From Sphingobacteriales bacterium (GTDB taxonomy: Bacteria > Bacteroidota > Bacteroidia > Sphingobacteriales > Sphingobacteriaceae), in contig JAATFW010000223.1 of assembly GCA_015654985.1 (NCBI GenBank), positions 1-35,286 of the forward strand: a DNA stretch of 35,286 bases. Reading direction: 5' to 3'. The notes under the pieces are model-generated. The model saw only the letters and a list, made by a program, of their open reading frames with translations, made no database searches and had not been told where the DNA came from. The first letter of the stretch is position 1. Every line of letters begins with the position of its first letter. A program made the translations under genes and the position numbers. Of this stretch, positions 13,627-21,569 are shown piece after piece.

Positions 13627-16005
13627 TTATTCTGTCCTTAAACTTTTTGCCGGATTAGTCAGGGCAACCTTCATTGCCTGCGAACTAACGGTCAGGAGGG
13701 CCAGCACTAACGCAATAAATCCTGCCGCAACAAAGATCCACAAGCTGATCGTGGTCCTGTATACGAACTCCTCCATCCATTTATTCATAAAATACCAGGA
13801 TATGGGCCAGGATATACTATTTGCAAGAACTACCAGAACTATAAATTCCTTAGAGATGAGGCAGGATATACTTTTAACGCTTGCCCCTAATACTTTGCGG
13901 ATTCCAATTTCTTTTGTACGTCTCTGTGCTGTAAATACAGAAAGGCCGAATAAGCCCATGCAACTAAGGGCAACTGCAATTGAAGCAAAATACTGAAAGA
14001 GCACCGAAGTCTGGATTTCTCTCCTATACATGGCTTCAAAATCCTGGTCCATAAAACGGTATTCAAAAGGATAAAGACTATCAAATGATTTGCAGATCTT
14101 TTCAATAGCGGCAACCGCTTCCCTGGCAGTTTCCGATCTCATCTTCACATACAGTACCGCCCCGTTGTCTGCCGAACGTTTTATTCTGAATATCGCAGGC
14201 TGAACCTCAGCCTTCAGCGAATTACTGTTAAAGTCTTTAAGTACCCCTTTGATTTGTCCGGGGATCTCCCATAACAGAATAGTGGTACCTATTGGATTTT
14301 TTAAGCCCATCATCTTCACTGCTGCTTCATTTACAAGGTAACAGGTGCTGTCTGACGGCAATCCGGTAAAGCCGCTTCCGGCAACAAACTTCATCCCCAT
14401 CAGGTCTGTAAAGTTCCAGGCAACATTCATAGGGGCAATATGTGCCTGGTCGTTATGCTTGCCGGGCCAGCTAATGCTGCTTGTTGATGAAGAAAACCCA
14501 AGCAGATTATCCGATGCATAGGTAGCACCTGTAATGTTTTTATTTGCTGTCAATTCCTGTATAACAGCATCTATTTGCCTGCCCATTTTTGCGCTTATCC
14601 CGGCAACAAGAAGATTTTCCCTGTTGTATCCCATGTTCTTTTGCTGGATATAATTAAGCTGTTTGGTAACAATGATCGTGCAAATGATCAGTGATATAGA
14701 AAAGCCAAACTGAAAAATAACCAGAACCTTTCTGAATATTCCACCTTTAGGCCCCTTACTAAAATTTGTTTTCAGTACTTCACCGGGATTAAAAGACGAC
14801 AATATCCGGGCCGGGTAAACACTTGCCAGTATAATGGTCGACAATGCTACCGAGGCTACAATTTTAAGAGAAGACCACTGCCAGTAACCGATCGTATAAC
14901 TTTTTCCGCTGATGTTCTGATATATGGGAACAAGAGCAATTAACAAACCAACTGCAAGTACCAGTGCTATACAGAAGATTAAGATAAACTCGATGATAAA
15001 CTGCACCAGCAACTGTTTTCTTCCTGCTCCTGCTACACGACGGAGACCTACTTCTTTTGCTCTTTTAACCGCACGGGCAGTCGAAAGATTTACATAATTG
15101 ATTACAGCAATAACAATGATCAGAATACCCGTCAGGAGAAACATTTTTACCACTCTGATCCCCGACGGGCTCATGTCGGGGTTATACAGATGAAGCGAGT
15201 TTAATGGTTGTAAGATATAATTTACATCCCCGGGTTTTGTCCTGGGGCTGTTTTTAACATATGCTGCAGTAAGTTTTTTTTCAACGGAAGAGATATTTGT
15301 TCCTGGCCGTAGTTTGAAAAAGGTATTAAAGTTGAAATCTCCCCAATTTCCATCTACTGTTATCCTCCGGCCATTTTCTCTGAATATGTTACGCACATAG
15401 TCCATTGACAGAAGCATATCAAACCGCACTGAATTTTGCTGAGGCATATTTTCAATTACAGCAGATACGGTATAAGACTCCAGCTTCTCCCCTCCTTTTA
15501 AAATTTTACCGGTTGCATTTTGTACCGATCCAAAATACTTAACAGCAGCGTCACGGCTGAGAACCATACTGTACGGATCTTTCAGGGCCGTAAAAGCGTC
15601 TCCTTTAATAAACAAGATATGAAATAAGCTGAAAAAAGAGGGTTCGGTAAAGGCTGCATTTTTCTCCAAAATGGGATTGCTGTTATTTACAATGGACATT
15701 TGCCAGCTCTTGATCATTACAGCATTTTCAACCTCCGGAAAACTCTTTAAAGCCAGGGCAGATATCGGGGCCGGTGTTACGGTCCAGGTATCAAAAGAAT
15801 TATCTCCCGTTTTTATTTTTGCGTTAAGACGATAAATATTATCCGCGCCAGGCAAATCTCTGTTGCCGGTAAGTTCGTCATTTACCCCGCAAAATATCAG
15901 AATACTTACTGCCAGACCAATAGCCAATCCCAGAATGGAAATAATGGAGTATACTTTATTGACAGTTAAGTTACGCCATGCTATTTTTAAATAGTTGTTA
16001 AACAT
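13627..16005 (-). CDS. MacB/FtsX-type ABC transporter permease (no ATPase domain)
   Basis: Inner-membrane protein of 792 aa, normal for the duplicated FtsX permeases of Bacteroidetes. It begins MFNNYLKIAWRNLTVNKVYS, the standard opening, then TM1 (IISILGLAIGLAVSILIF), a MacB periplasmic core domain (about 45-275), a first FtsX block with three TMs (about 280-415, including INYVNLSTARAVKRAKEVGL), a second TM plus periplasmic domain (about 425-665) and a second FtsX block near the end (RRTKEIGIRKVLGASVKSI; last TMs in LWIFVAAGFIALVLALL). Such permeases are thought to couple to a separate LolD/MacB-type ATPase and act in peptide or drug export or signalling; none is encoded here. It is a single gene, with a possible regulatory palindrome about 190 bp upstream. 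Confidence 0.9.
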   Translation of the reverse strand: MFNNYLKIAWRNLTVNKVYSIISILGLAIGLAVSILIFCGVNDELTGNRDLPGADNIYRLNAKIKTGDNSFDTWTVTPAPISALALKSFPEVENAVMIKSWQMSIVNNSNPILEKNAAFTEPSFFSLFHILFIKGDAFTALKDPYSMVLSRDAAVKYFGSVQNATGKILKGGEKLESYTVSAVIENMPQQNSVRFDMLLSMDYVRNIFRENGRRITVDGNWGDFNFNTFFKLRPGTNISSVEKKLTAAYVKNSPRTKPGDVNYILQPLNSLHLYNPDMSPSGIRVVKMFLLTGILIIVIAVINYVNLSTARAVKRAKEVGLRRVAGAGRKQLLVQFIIEFILIFCIALVLAVGLLIALVPIYQNISGKSYTIGYWQWSSLKIVASVALSTIILASVYPARILSSFNPGEVLKTNFSKGPKGGIFRKVLVIFQFGFSISLIICTIIVTKQLNYIQQKNMGYNRENLLVAGISAKMGRQIDAVIQELTANKNITGATYASDNLLGFSSSTSSISWPGKHNDQAHIAPMNVAWNFTDLMGMKFVAGSGFTGLPSDSTCYLVNEAAVKMMGLKNPIGTTILLWEIPGQIKGVLKDFNSNSLKAEVQPAIFRIKRSADNGAVLYVKMRSETAREAVAAIEKICKSFDSLYPFEYRFMDQDFEAMYRREIQTSVLFQYFASIAVALSCMGLFGLSVFTAQRRTKEIGIRKVLGASVKSISCLISKEFIVLVVLANSISWPISWYFMNKWMEEFVYRTTISLWIFVAAGFIALVLALLTVSSQAMKVALTNPAKSLRTE

Positions 16006-16193
16006 TTCTCCAATGATTGTGTCACAAAATCTATTATAATAATCTTTTTTGCGCTGCCCCCTGTAGATCTGTAAGTCTTTATATTTTCATATAGAGCTCC
16101 CTTATCCAAAAAAGAGCCATTGATCTAAAGATCTTATTAATAGCGGTTTATTCTTTATGAGAGGATTAAAAATGTCCGTATTTGCACTTTTAC

Positions 16194-16209
16194 TGTTCAA
16201 AAGTGAACA
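16194..16209. promoter_or_regulatory. TGTTCA-N4-TGAACA palindrome upstream of the permease
   Basis: A perfect 6-4-6 inverted repeat about 190 bp before the permease ATG. The distance and form suit an upstream activator site. A -24/-12-like pair (TGGCTC, TTGG on the minus strand near 16110-16125) lies between, but its spacing is one base short of the sigma-54 rule, so I only suggest this. The rest of 16006-16251 shows no gene. Confidence 0.3.
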
Positions 16210-16251
16210 CTTAAAGACGCAGGCTTCTGCAACGCCACTGCTGATAATATA

Positions 16252-16497
16252 TTAATCGTTGTGCCTTTTTCCAAGGGTTAATTGCATGAAGCGGTCATTC
16301 TGTGCTCTGAACCGTAGCTTAAAATAGCCGTGCTCATCTGTAAGAGTAGCCTGAAGAAGTCTCTTTTCATACACACTCGCATTTACGATCCGTTCACCGG
16401 TACGGTCATCAACTACAAATCCGCTAAATGACCAAGGTTTCAGTAACCAGGGAGTTATCTTATTTTCAATGTATTTAAAGCCGTTTCTGATGGTCAT
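16252..16497 (-). pseudogene. Truncated carboxypeptidase-regulatory-like domain fragment
   Basis: 81 aa. After a short lead (TIRNGFKYIENKITPWLLKP) it reads WSFSGFVVDDRTGERIVNAS, VYEKRLLQATLTDEHGYF and KLRFRAQNDRFMQLTLGK. This is the transthyretin-like beta-sandwich (CarboxypepD_reg-like), with the usual V-D-xxTGExIxNASVYE and LTDExGYF motifs. In full Bacteroidetes proteins this domain follows a signal peptide or transmembrane anchor and is followed by a long extracellular part; here both are missing and the frame stops right after the domain. It sits just past the GH32 terminator. It is most likely a gene remnant, though a tiny cytosolic protein cannot be ruled out. Confidence 0.55.
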
Positions 16498-16506
16498 AAT
16501 CGCTGA

Positions 16507-16549
16507 CTAACCTAATAAAAACTCCGGCTAACCTAATAAAAAAACTCCG
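16507..16549. repeat. Tandem 21-22 bp repeat next to terminator
   Basis: CTAACCTAATAAAAACTCCGG occurs twice in a row (16507-16527 and 16528-16549, the second with two extra A). It copies the distal arm and T-run (minus strand) of the GH32 terminator, apparently by slippage. Confidence 0.7.
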
Positions 16550-16571
16550 CTTTGCAATTTGCAAAACGGAG
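16537..16571 (-). terminator. Rho-independent terminator of the fructan operon
   Basis: On the minus strand CTCCG (16567-16571) and TTTGCAA pair with TTGCAAA and CGGAG (16545-16549), followed by a run of seven to eight T. It lies 30 bp after the GH32 stop codon. Confidence 0.85.
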
Positions 16572-16601
16572 AAAGGCACGTTTGACTGAATTGTAAAACT
16601 A

Positions 16602-18125
16602 TTACTTGCGATCCAGATTCCAGATCTTTAAGCTTTTGATAATTGCACTTCCGTCTGAGAAAGCAGAAAGTCCGGTGGCATCCTTGTCGGGATAGATCAT
16701 GGTAGTGATCACTTTCCCGCCATCGTTACCAAACACCTCCAGGGATGATTTATCAAGCAGTACTTTGATCTTAACGATCCCGTTCACTGCTTTCAGAGGA
16801 GCCGTTTGAACAAGGTTTTCCGGCGATTTATTGCCCTTTTCAGAACCGGTGCAATCCACAAAAAGCTGCTCCTTTCCGGCATCGTAGCCAACAATTACTT
16901 TCTTTTCAGTACCCGCTTTCTCAGCCACGTTAAACGATACCCGCTTAGACCCTTTAAGATCAAACTCTGCATCAATCCACCAGGCGTTACTATTAACCGG
17001 TAATTTTAAGCCGGAGTTATCTATGCGGGTATTCTTTTTTTCAAGGGCACTTCCTTTAGAATATTTTGCCAGTGATGCCGTTACAAAGATGGAAGGCAAC
17101 TGATTAAGTACCAACCCGTCAGGACTTGTTTTTAATGAAAGATCACGCGGAATGGACATCTGCCCCTTCCATGGGTAAGTTTCGGGCCTCCCGTTTTGTA
17201 ACCAGCCTAAAAGTACCTTTTTATTTTTGGGTGCATCCCGCCAGGCAATTGCTGCATAAAATGCATCGCCATAATCCACCGTTAAAACCTTATTATTTTC
17301 ATTCGCGTTTTTAAAGCTGATACCGTCAAAATCACCAACAAAGTACTGCATCAAAGGGCCGTGTTCTCCGCCCGAGGAAACAAACAATACCCATTTGATA
17401 TTTGCAGGATTACCATCAACCACCAGGGGCAGCAGAGAGGGGCATTCCCAGCCATTTTTTGTATAGCCGGAAGGTCCGAAATCGCTCAGTTTAGTCCATT
17501 CCTTTAAATTTTTGGAACCATAGAAACGTACCATATGCTCATCAACCATTGCCACTGTCATGATCCATTGTTTAGCAGGTTCGTACCAGAACACGTTAGG
17601 GTCTCTGAAATCGCGCATGTTCAGATCGATCACCGGGTTATTTGTATACTGCTTAAAACTTATCCCCCCGTCGTTACTGTAAGCAATGTATTGCGACTCT
17701 TTCTTTTGCCTGGGCTGATCAGCAGTAAAAATAGCAACCAATGGCGCCTTACCATTGATACCAAAACCGCTGCTGTTGTTTTTATCAAGCACTGCCGATC
17801 CTGAATAGATCCAGGTAGTGGTATCTTTGGTGATGATCTCAGGAATAGCAACCGGCAGATTTTTCCAGGTAACGAGGTCTTTACTGGTTGCATGGCCCCA
17901 GCTCATATGGCCCCATTTATTTTCAAAAGGATTATGCTGGTAATACAAGTGAAATTCCCCGTTTAAAAAGATCAAACCATTTGGATCATTGGTCCAGTTG
18001 GCCGGAGGAGTAAAATGATATGCAGGCCGCCATTGCGGCGTTGGTACTGGCTTCTCCTGGGCAAACATGCTTCCTGTTACCAGAAGAAGTACTATGCTTA
18101 AAAATTTAGATCTGTTCATATTCAT
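16602..18125 (-). CDS. Secreted GH32 fructan hydrolase (levanase/inulinase/invertase type)
   Basis: Glycoside hydrolase family 32 protein of 507 aa that cleaves terminal or internal beta-fructosyl bonds. Signal peptide MNMNRSKFLSIVLLLVTGSM then FAQ; no lipobox, so probably periplasmic. The five-bladed propeller carries the nucleophile Asp47 in NWTNDPNG, the transition-state stabiliser Asp175 in FRDPN and the acid/base Glu227 in GWECPS, all intact. The C-terminal GH32C beta-sandwich runs from about 355 to the end (SSLEVFGNDG motif present). It is the last gene of the minus-strand set MFS-GH172-GH32, 23 bp after GH172, and ends at a strong terminator. Family members of this type act on levan, inulin, fructo-oligosaccharides or sucrose; which one cannot be told from sequence. 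Confidence 0.95.
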   Translation of the reverse strand: MNMNRSKFLSIVLLLVTGSMFAQEKPVPTPQWRPAYHFTPPANWTNDPNGLIFLNGEFHLYYQHNPFENKWGHMSWGHATSKDLVTWKNLPVAIPEIITKDTTTWIYSGSAVLDKNNSSGFGINGKAPLVAIFTADQPRQKKESQYIAYSNDGGISFKQYTNNPVIDLNMRDFRDPNVFWYEPAKQWIMTVAMVDEHMVRFYGSKNLKEWTKLSDFGPSGYTKNGWECPSLLPLVVDGNPANIKWVLFVSSGGEHGPLMQYFVGDFDGISFKNANENNKVLTVDYGDAFYAAIAWRDAPKNKKVLLGWLQNGRPETYPWKGQMSIPRDLSLKTSPDGLVLNQLPSIFVTASLAKYSKGSALEKKNTRIDNSGLKLPVNSNAWWIDAEFDLKGSKRVSFNVAEKAGTEKKVIVGYDAGKEQLFVDCTGSEKGNKSPENLVQTAPLKAVNGIVKIKVLLDKSSLEVFGNDGGKVITTMIYPDKDATGLSAFSDGSAIIKSLKIWNLDRK

Positions 18126-18148
18126 GCTATTTTAAAACGCTTTCTTAA

Positions 18149-19747
18149 TTATTTGTTAATTGGTGATAAGGCCGAAGGTATACTTTGATTTCCGGTTATA
18201 TCGCTTTTTGCATTTTTGAAACCGTACCAGTAAGTTGTCGCTGCGCAGTCTGCTGTTCCGTTTTCCCAGCCAAGCATTTCCAGGCTATAGCGAAATTTGC
18301 TTTTAAAAGGAACGGCGTCAAGGTTTCTGGTGCGTGTAAAGGTATTATGGCCGAATGAATCCTGATTATCTGCACGCGGGGCATTGGCAAAGGGAGTCTG
18401 GTATAATACCACCGGAGCCCATGAAGTATTGTAATAATCTTCGGTCCCCGTTCCGTATTCGTCGGGGAAGGCGGCGTTATCCACCCATAGCTTTTGATCA
18501 CCTTCGCCATACCATTTATGCATATGGTTATAAACAGAAAAAGTGTCTCCTATAAAAACCCCTCTTCCTGTTATAATGTTGAAGTCCCACTCAACAGGCT
18601 TATATTCCTCCGTTTGCCTGATGGCCACATTATTTTCACTTTTCCAGCCTGCATGAAAGTACATGCTGTTCTCACTCCACTTCCATGGACTGGTAATGGC
18701 CGATAACGATGCATTTACAGGCTTATCGCCCAGATTCAAAAGCGATATCCTGGCAGAAGTTTTATAGGGCATTACCCACCTGCTGATAAGGCTGCTGTCT
18801 TTACTTACCGACCGGTACCAGCTTTGTAATGGCCGGCTTCCTATGCCGCTGCCCGCAAAATCGCCTAAGGGGCACCACACGGTTTCTTCACCGTCAAATT
18901 GTATTTTAAGTATCGCTGACCGCAGCGCCTGTTCGTAATCATCGCGGTTCGCCGTTTTTATTTTAACAACTATATACCTGATGGCGGCAGCTCCTCCCGG
19001 AAGCTCTGCATTAACCTGCTTCTGCGGAAGTATTTCTTTTTCAATTTCCACGCTTTTGCCGCTTACAGGATCGCCGGGATGCAAAAGTCTTTCATTGACA
19101 GAGCTGGTCAGTTCAAACAGCGAATTAAGTTCCTTAAGGCTAAAAGTTCTGACTTTAGTCCCTGCTATATAGGTACGGTAATTCACCTGGTAATAACGCG
19201 GCTGGTTATCCGCGTCATTATCCTCGAAGGTAATCTTGCAATGCTTTGCGTATGGTATTGGCAGGTATAATGTACTTCCCCCTTTTTCTTTAGGCTCATA
19301 GCTGGAGTGCGGTTGAAGTAATGCGCGACCCAGGTTCAAGCCGATTTTCATCAGATCGTACGCCGGAATAATAATGGAAGGAGTTTTACTATTGTCAAAA
19401 TAGATCCTGATCTTTCCGTTTCGCTTAAACGTTGTTATCCAGAACCTGACGATGGCCCCCGGGCCTTCTGCATCCATCATCACTTCTTCTTTATGCCCGC
19501 CAGCGATTTCTGTTCTTATATACTGCGACCGGTCATCATTGGCAAACCACCCCGGTTTAGCAGGCGAAACCGATCTTCGGTCATAGCTGCTGGCCTGCGA
19601 TTCCTTATAAAAAGGCTCCGGCCACCGGGCAACCGTGGTATTATCGGCTAGATCCTCCAGTAAGGTCTTTAAGGTCACAACCTTTTGAGCAAAGCAATGA
19701 AGACTTGCGAGGCCTGAAAAGACGATCATTATAATCCTGAATTGCAT
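18149..19747 (-). CDS. GH172 (DUF2961) fructofuranosidase-type hydrolase
   Basis: About 532 aa from the ATG at 19745-19747. Signal peptide MQFRIIMIVFSGLASLHCFA then Q; a Cys near the end makes a lipoprotein possible but the context is not a lipobox. DUF2961 core: ARWPEPFYKESQASSYDRRS, AEGPGAIVRFWITTF (conserved GPGxIxR block), the strand YFDNSKTPSIIIP, and the C-terminal DEYGTGTEDYYNTSWAP and WYGEGDQKLWVD blocks. These are the family's conserved carboxylate-rich stretches. DUF2961 was recast as GH172 after characterisation of a difructose-dianhydride/alpha-D-fructofuranosidase from Bifidobacterium; some members act on arabinofuranosides. Beside GH32 and an HTCS with a sugar-binding sensor, a fructoside substrate is most likely. 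It lies between the MFS porter (173 bp upstream) and GH32 (23 bp downstream). Confidence 0.9.
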   Translation of the reverse strand: MQFRIIMIVFSGLASLHCFAQKVVTLKTLLEDLADNTTVARWPEPFYKESQASSYDRRSVSPAKPGWFANDDRSQYIRTEIAGGHKEEVMMDAEGPGAIVRFWITTFKRNGKIRIYFDNSKTPSIIIPAYDLMKIGLNLGRALLQPHSSYEPKEKGGSTLYLPIPYAKHCKITFEDNDADNQPRYYQVNYRTYIAGTKVRTFSLKELNSLFELTSSVNERLLHPGDPVSGKSVEIEKEILPQKQVNAELPGGAAAIRYIVVKIKTANRDDYEQALRSAILKIQFDGEETVWCPLGDFAGSGIGSRPLQSWYRSVSKDSSLISRWVMPYKTSARISLLNLGDKPVNASLSAITSPWKWSENSMYFHAGWKSENNVAIRQTEEYKPVEWDFNIITGRGVFIGDTFSVYNHMHKWYGEGDQKLWVDNAAFPDEYGTGTEDYYNTSWAPVVLYQTPFANAPRADNQDSFGHNTFTRTRNLDAVPFKSKFRYSLEMLGWENGTADCAATTYWYGFKNAKSDITGNQSIPSALSPINK

Positions 19748-19920
19748 ATGTTCTGTACAGTGTGTCAAATTAAGTATTATATATTCTTGTTACCAGCCTG
19801 TTCAGATAATAAGCAACGTTCAGCAGAGCGCCCGGTTGAGGGCCTTCTGGCAAAATATCCCGTAAAATCTCCCCGTAACATAGAACAGGGATAATTGATG
19901 CCGTTGTGTTATTGTTCATA

Positions 19921-21252
19921 TTAATGTACGATTAAATTGGATCCGATCTGTTCGAGGGTTTTTCCTTTTGTTTCGGGCATGAAGCGCCAGACAAATATCA
20001 ACTGAAGCACCATCATGACGCCGAAGAAGAAGAATGTGCTGCCTCCGCCCACTTTTTCAGACAAATAAGGAAAGCAAAAGGCAATGACAGCCGCCATGAT
20101 CCAGTGCGTGGAACTGCCGAGGGTTTGCCCTTTTGCCCTCACCTGGTTCGGAAAGATCTCCGAAATAAAAACCCATATTACAGCACCCTGCGAAAAGGCG
20201 AAAAAGGCAATGAATACCATCACATACACCGGTATGGCGAAGACGCTAAAACTTCCGGAGAAAAAAGTATAAGAAACCAGCGACAGGGAGATTATCAGGC
20301 CGAACGATCCAACCAGCATCAGTATCCTTCGCCCAACTTTATCAATAATGTTGATTCCAAGTAAGGTAAAGATGAAATTGATCAGGCCTATTCCTACCGT
20401 AGACAGCAGCGAGGAGTGCGCACCAAGTCCGGCCATTTCAAAAATTCGCGGTGCATAATATATAATGGCATTTATTCCCGATACCTGGTTGAAAAAGGCA
20501 AAAACAATAGCCAGTATCACCGGCGTTTTATAACGGCTGGAAAACAGGCTTTCATTTTTTTTCCTACCGGTATTCTTTATACCCGATCGTTGAATGGCCA
20601 CCAGCTCTTCATCACAATTTAAAGGGTCGATTATCCGGAGGATCTCCAGGGCACGGTTCGTTTCACCCCTCTTCAGGATGAGCCATCGCGGGCTTTCAGG
20701 GATAAAGTATATTAAAACCAGGAAAACCACCGATGGCACAGCCTGCACGCCAAGCATCAAACGCCATGAAGCATCACCCACCTGGCTTATCAGGTAATTA
20801 GACAGGTAAGAAATCAAAATACCCAGCACCACATTGAACTGGAATAATCCTACCAGCCTTCCGCGCTTATCTGCCGGGGATACTTCCGATATATAAACAG
20901 GGGCTGTTACAGACGATGCACCTACTCCTAAGCCGCCAAGAAATCTGAATACTAAGAAGATATACCAGTTATTCGTCAGCGATGTTCCTAACGAGGCAAG
21001 CAGATAGGCAACAGCAACAAAATAGAGTGTATTTTTGCGCCCGAAATAATCCGACGGTTTGGAGCCCAGGAGCGAACCGATAACCGTACCTATCAAAGCA
21101 ATGGAAATTGTTAAGCCATGTTCCAGAACAGAAAGGTGCCAGTAGTGCTGGATGGCCTTCTCTGCGCCCGAAATTACAGCAGTATCAAAACCAAACAGGA
21201 AACCTCCCAGGGCTACAACCATAGACCACGCCATGACGGAATTTTTACTCAT
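19921..21252 (-). CDS. MFS sugar porter (sugar:H+ symporter family)
   Basis: Twelve-TM inner-membrane transporter of 443 aa, somewhat short for the sugar-porter family. Diagnostic motifs are all there: GGFLFGFDTAVISGAEKAI in TM1, DYFGRKNTLY (RXGRR-type loop 2-3), PVYISEVSPADKRGRLVGLF, PESPRWLILKRG in the central loop, VSGINAIIYYAPRIF in TM7, DKVGRRILM and PETKGKTLEQI at the end. Its place at the head of a GH172-GH32 operon, opposite an HTCS regulator, suggests import of fructose or a small fructoside released in the periplasm. No fructokinase is encoded in the window, so the sugar must be phosphorylated by a gene elsewhere. Confidence 0.93.
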   Translation of the reverse strand: MSKNSVMAWSMVVALGGFLFGFDTAVISGAEKAIQHYWHLSVLEHGLTISIALIGTVIGSLLGSKPSDYFGRKNTLYFVAVAYLLASLGTSLTNNWYIFLVFRFLGGLGVGASSVTAPVYISEVSPADKRGRLVGLFQFNVVLGILISYLSNYLISQVGDASWRLMLGVQAVPSVVFLVLIYFIPESPRWLILKRGETNRALEILRIIDPLNCDEELVAIQRSGIKNTGRKKNESLFSSRYKTPVILAIVFAFFNQVSGINAIIYYAPRIFEMAGLGAHSSLLSTVGIGLINFIFTLLGINIIDKVGRRILMLVGSFGLIISLSLVSYTFFSGSFSVFAIPVYVMVFIAFFAFSQGAVIWVFISEIFPNQVRAKGQTLGSSTHWIMAAVIAFCFPYLSEKVGGGSTFFFFGVMMVLQLIFVWRFMPETKGKTLEQIGSNLIVH

Positions 21253-21569
21253 AATAAGTTTATAATTATAATTTAGTTTACCGCCTGCAAATTATCACGG
21301 ATGACGGGTTTGAGAGTACCGAAATGCTATCAAAAATCTTCAAAATTGTATATATATTCAAACCATTGATCGTCAAACAATTACATCATTTGTAAAATTA
21401 AATCTTCGATACTGTATCACCAATTCTTCGTTATTGTAACATGCCGGGCCTGCCGGAGGCAAAAATTATCACCGTGACTTTAGCTGAAATAAAAACATTA
21501 TTCCTAATTTTAGTCGCGGAAGCTCTTTTCCCTCCAATTATTGCCTGGTTAAAAATTATTTAACTCAAT
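21253..21569. promoter_or_regulatory. Divergent regulatory region of the fructan locus
   Basis: This 317-bp interval separates the MFS-GH172-GH32 operon from the HTCS gene and should hold both promoters and the HTCS operator. It is AT-rich, with a TGTATATATATTC tract near 21348-21361. I see no exact TAnnTTTG box and no clear operator repeat, so the sites are inferred from layout only. Confidence 0.4.

Noticed and set aside
16507-16549. CRISPR-like or iteron repeat
   Set aside because: Only two units, directly adjacent, copying a terminator arm; no spacers and no cas genes in the window.
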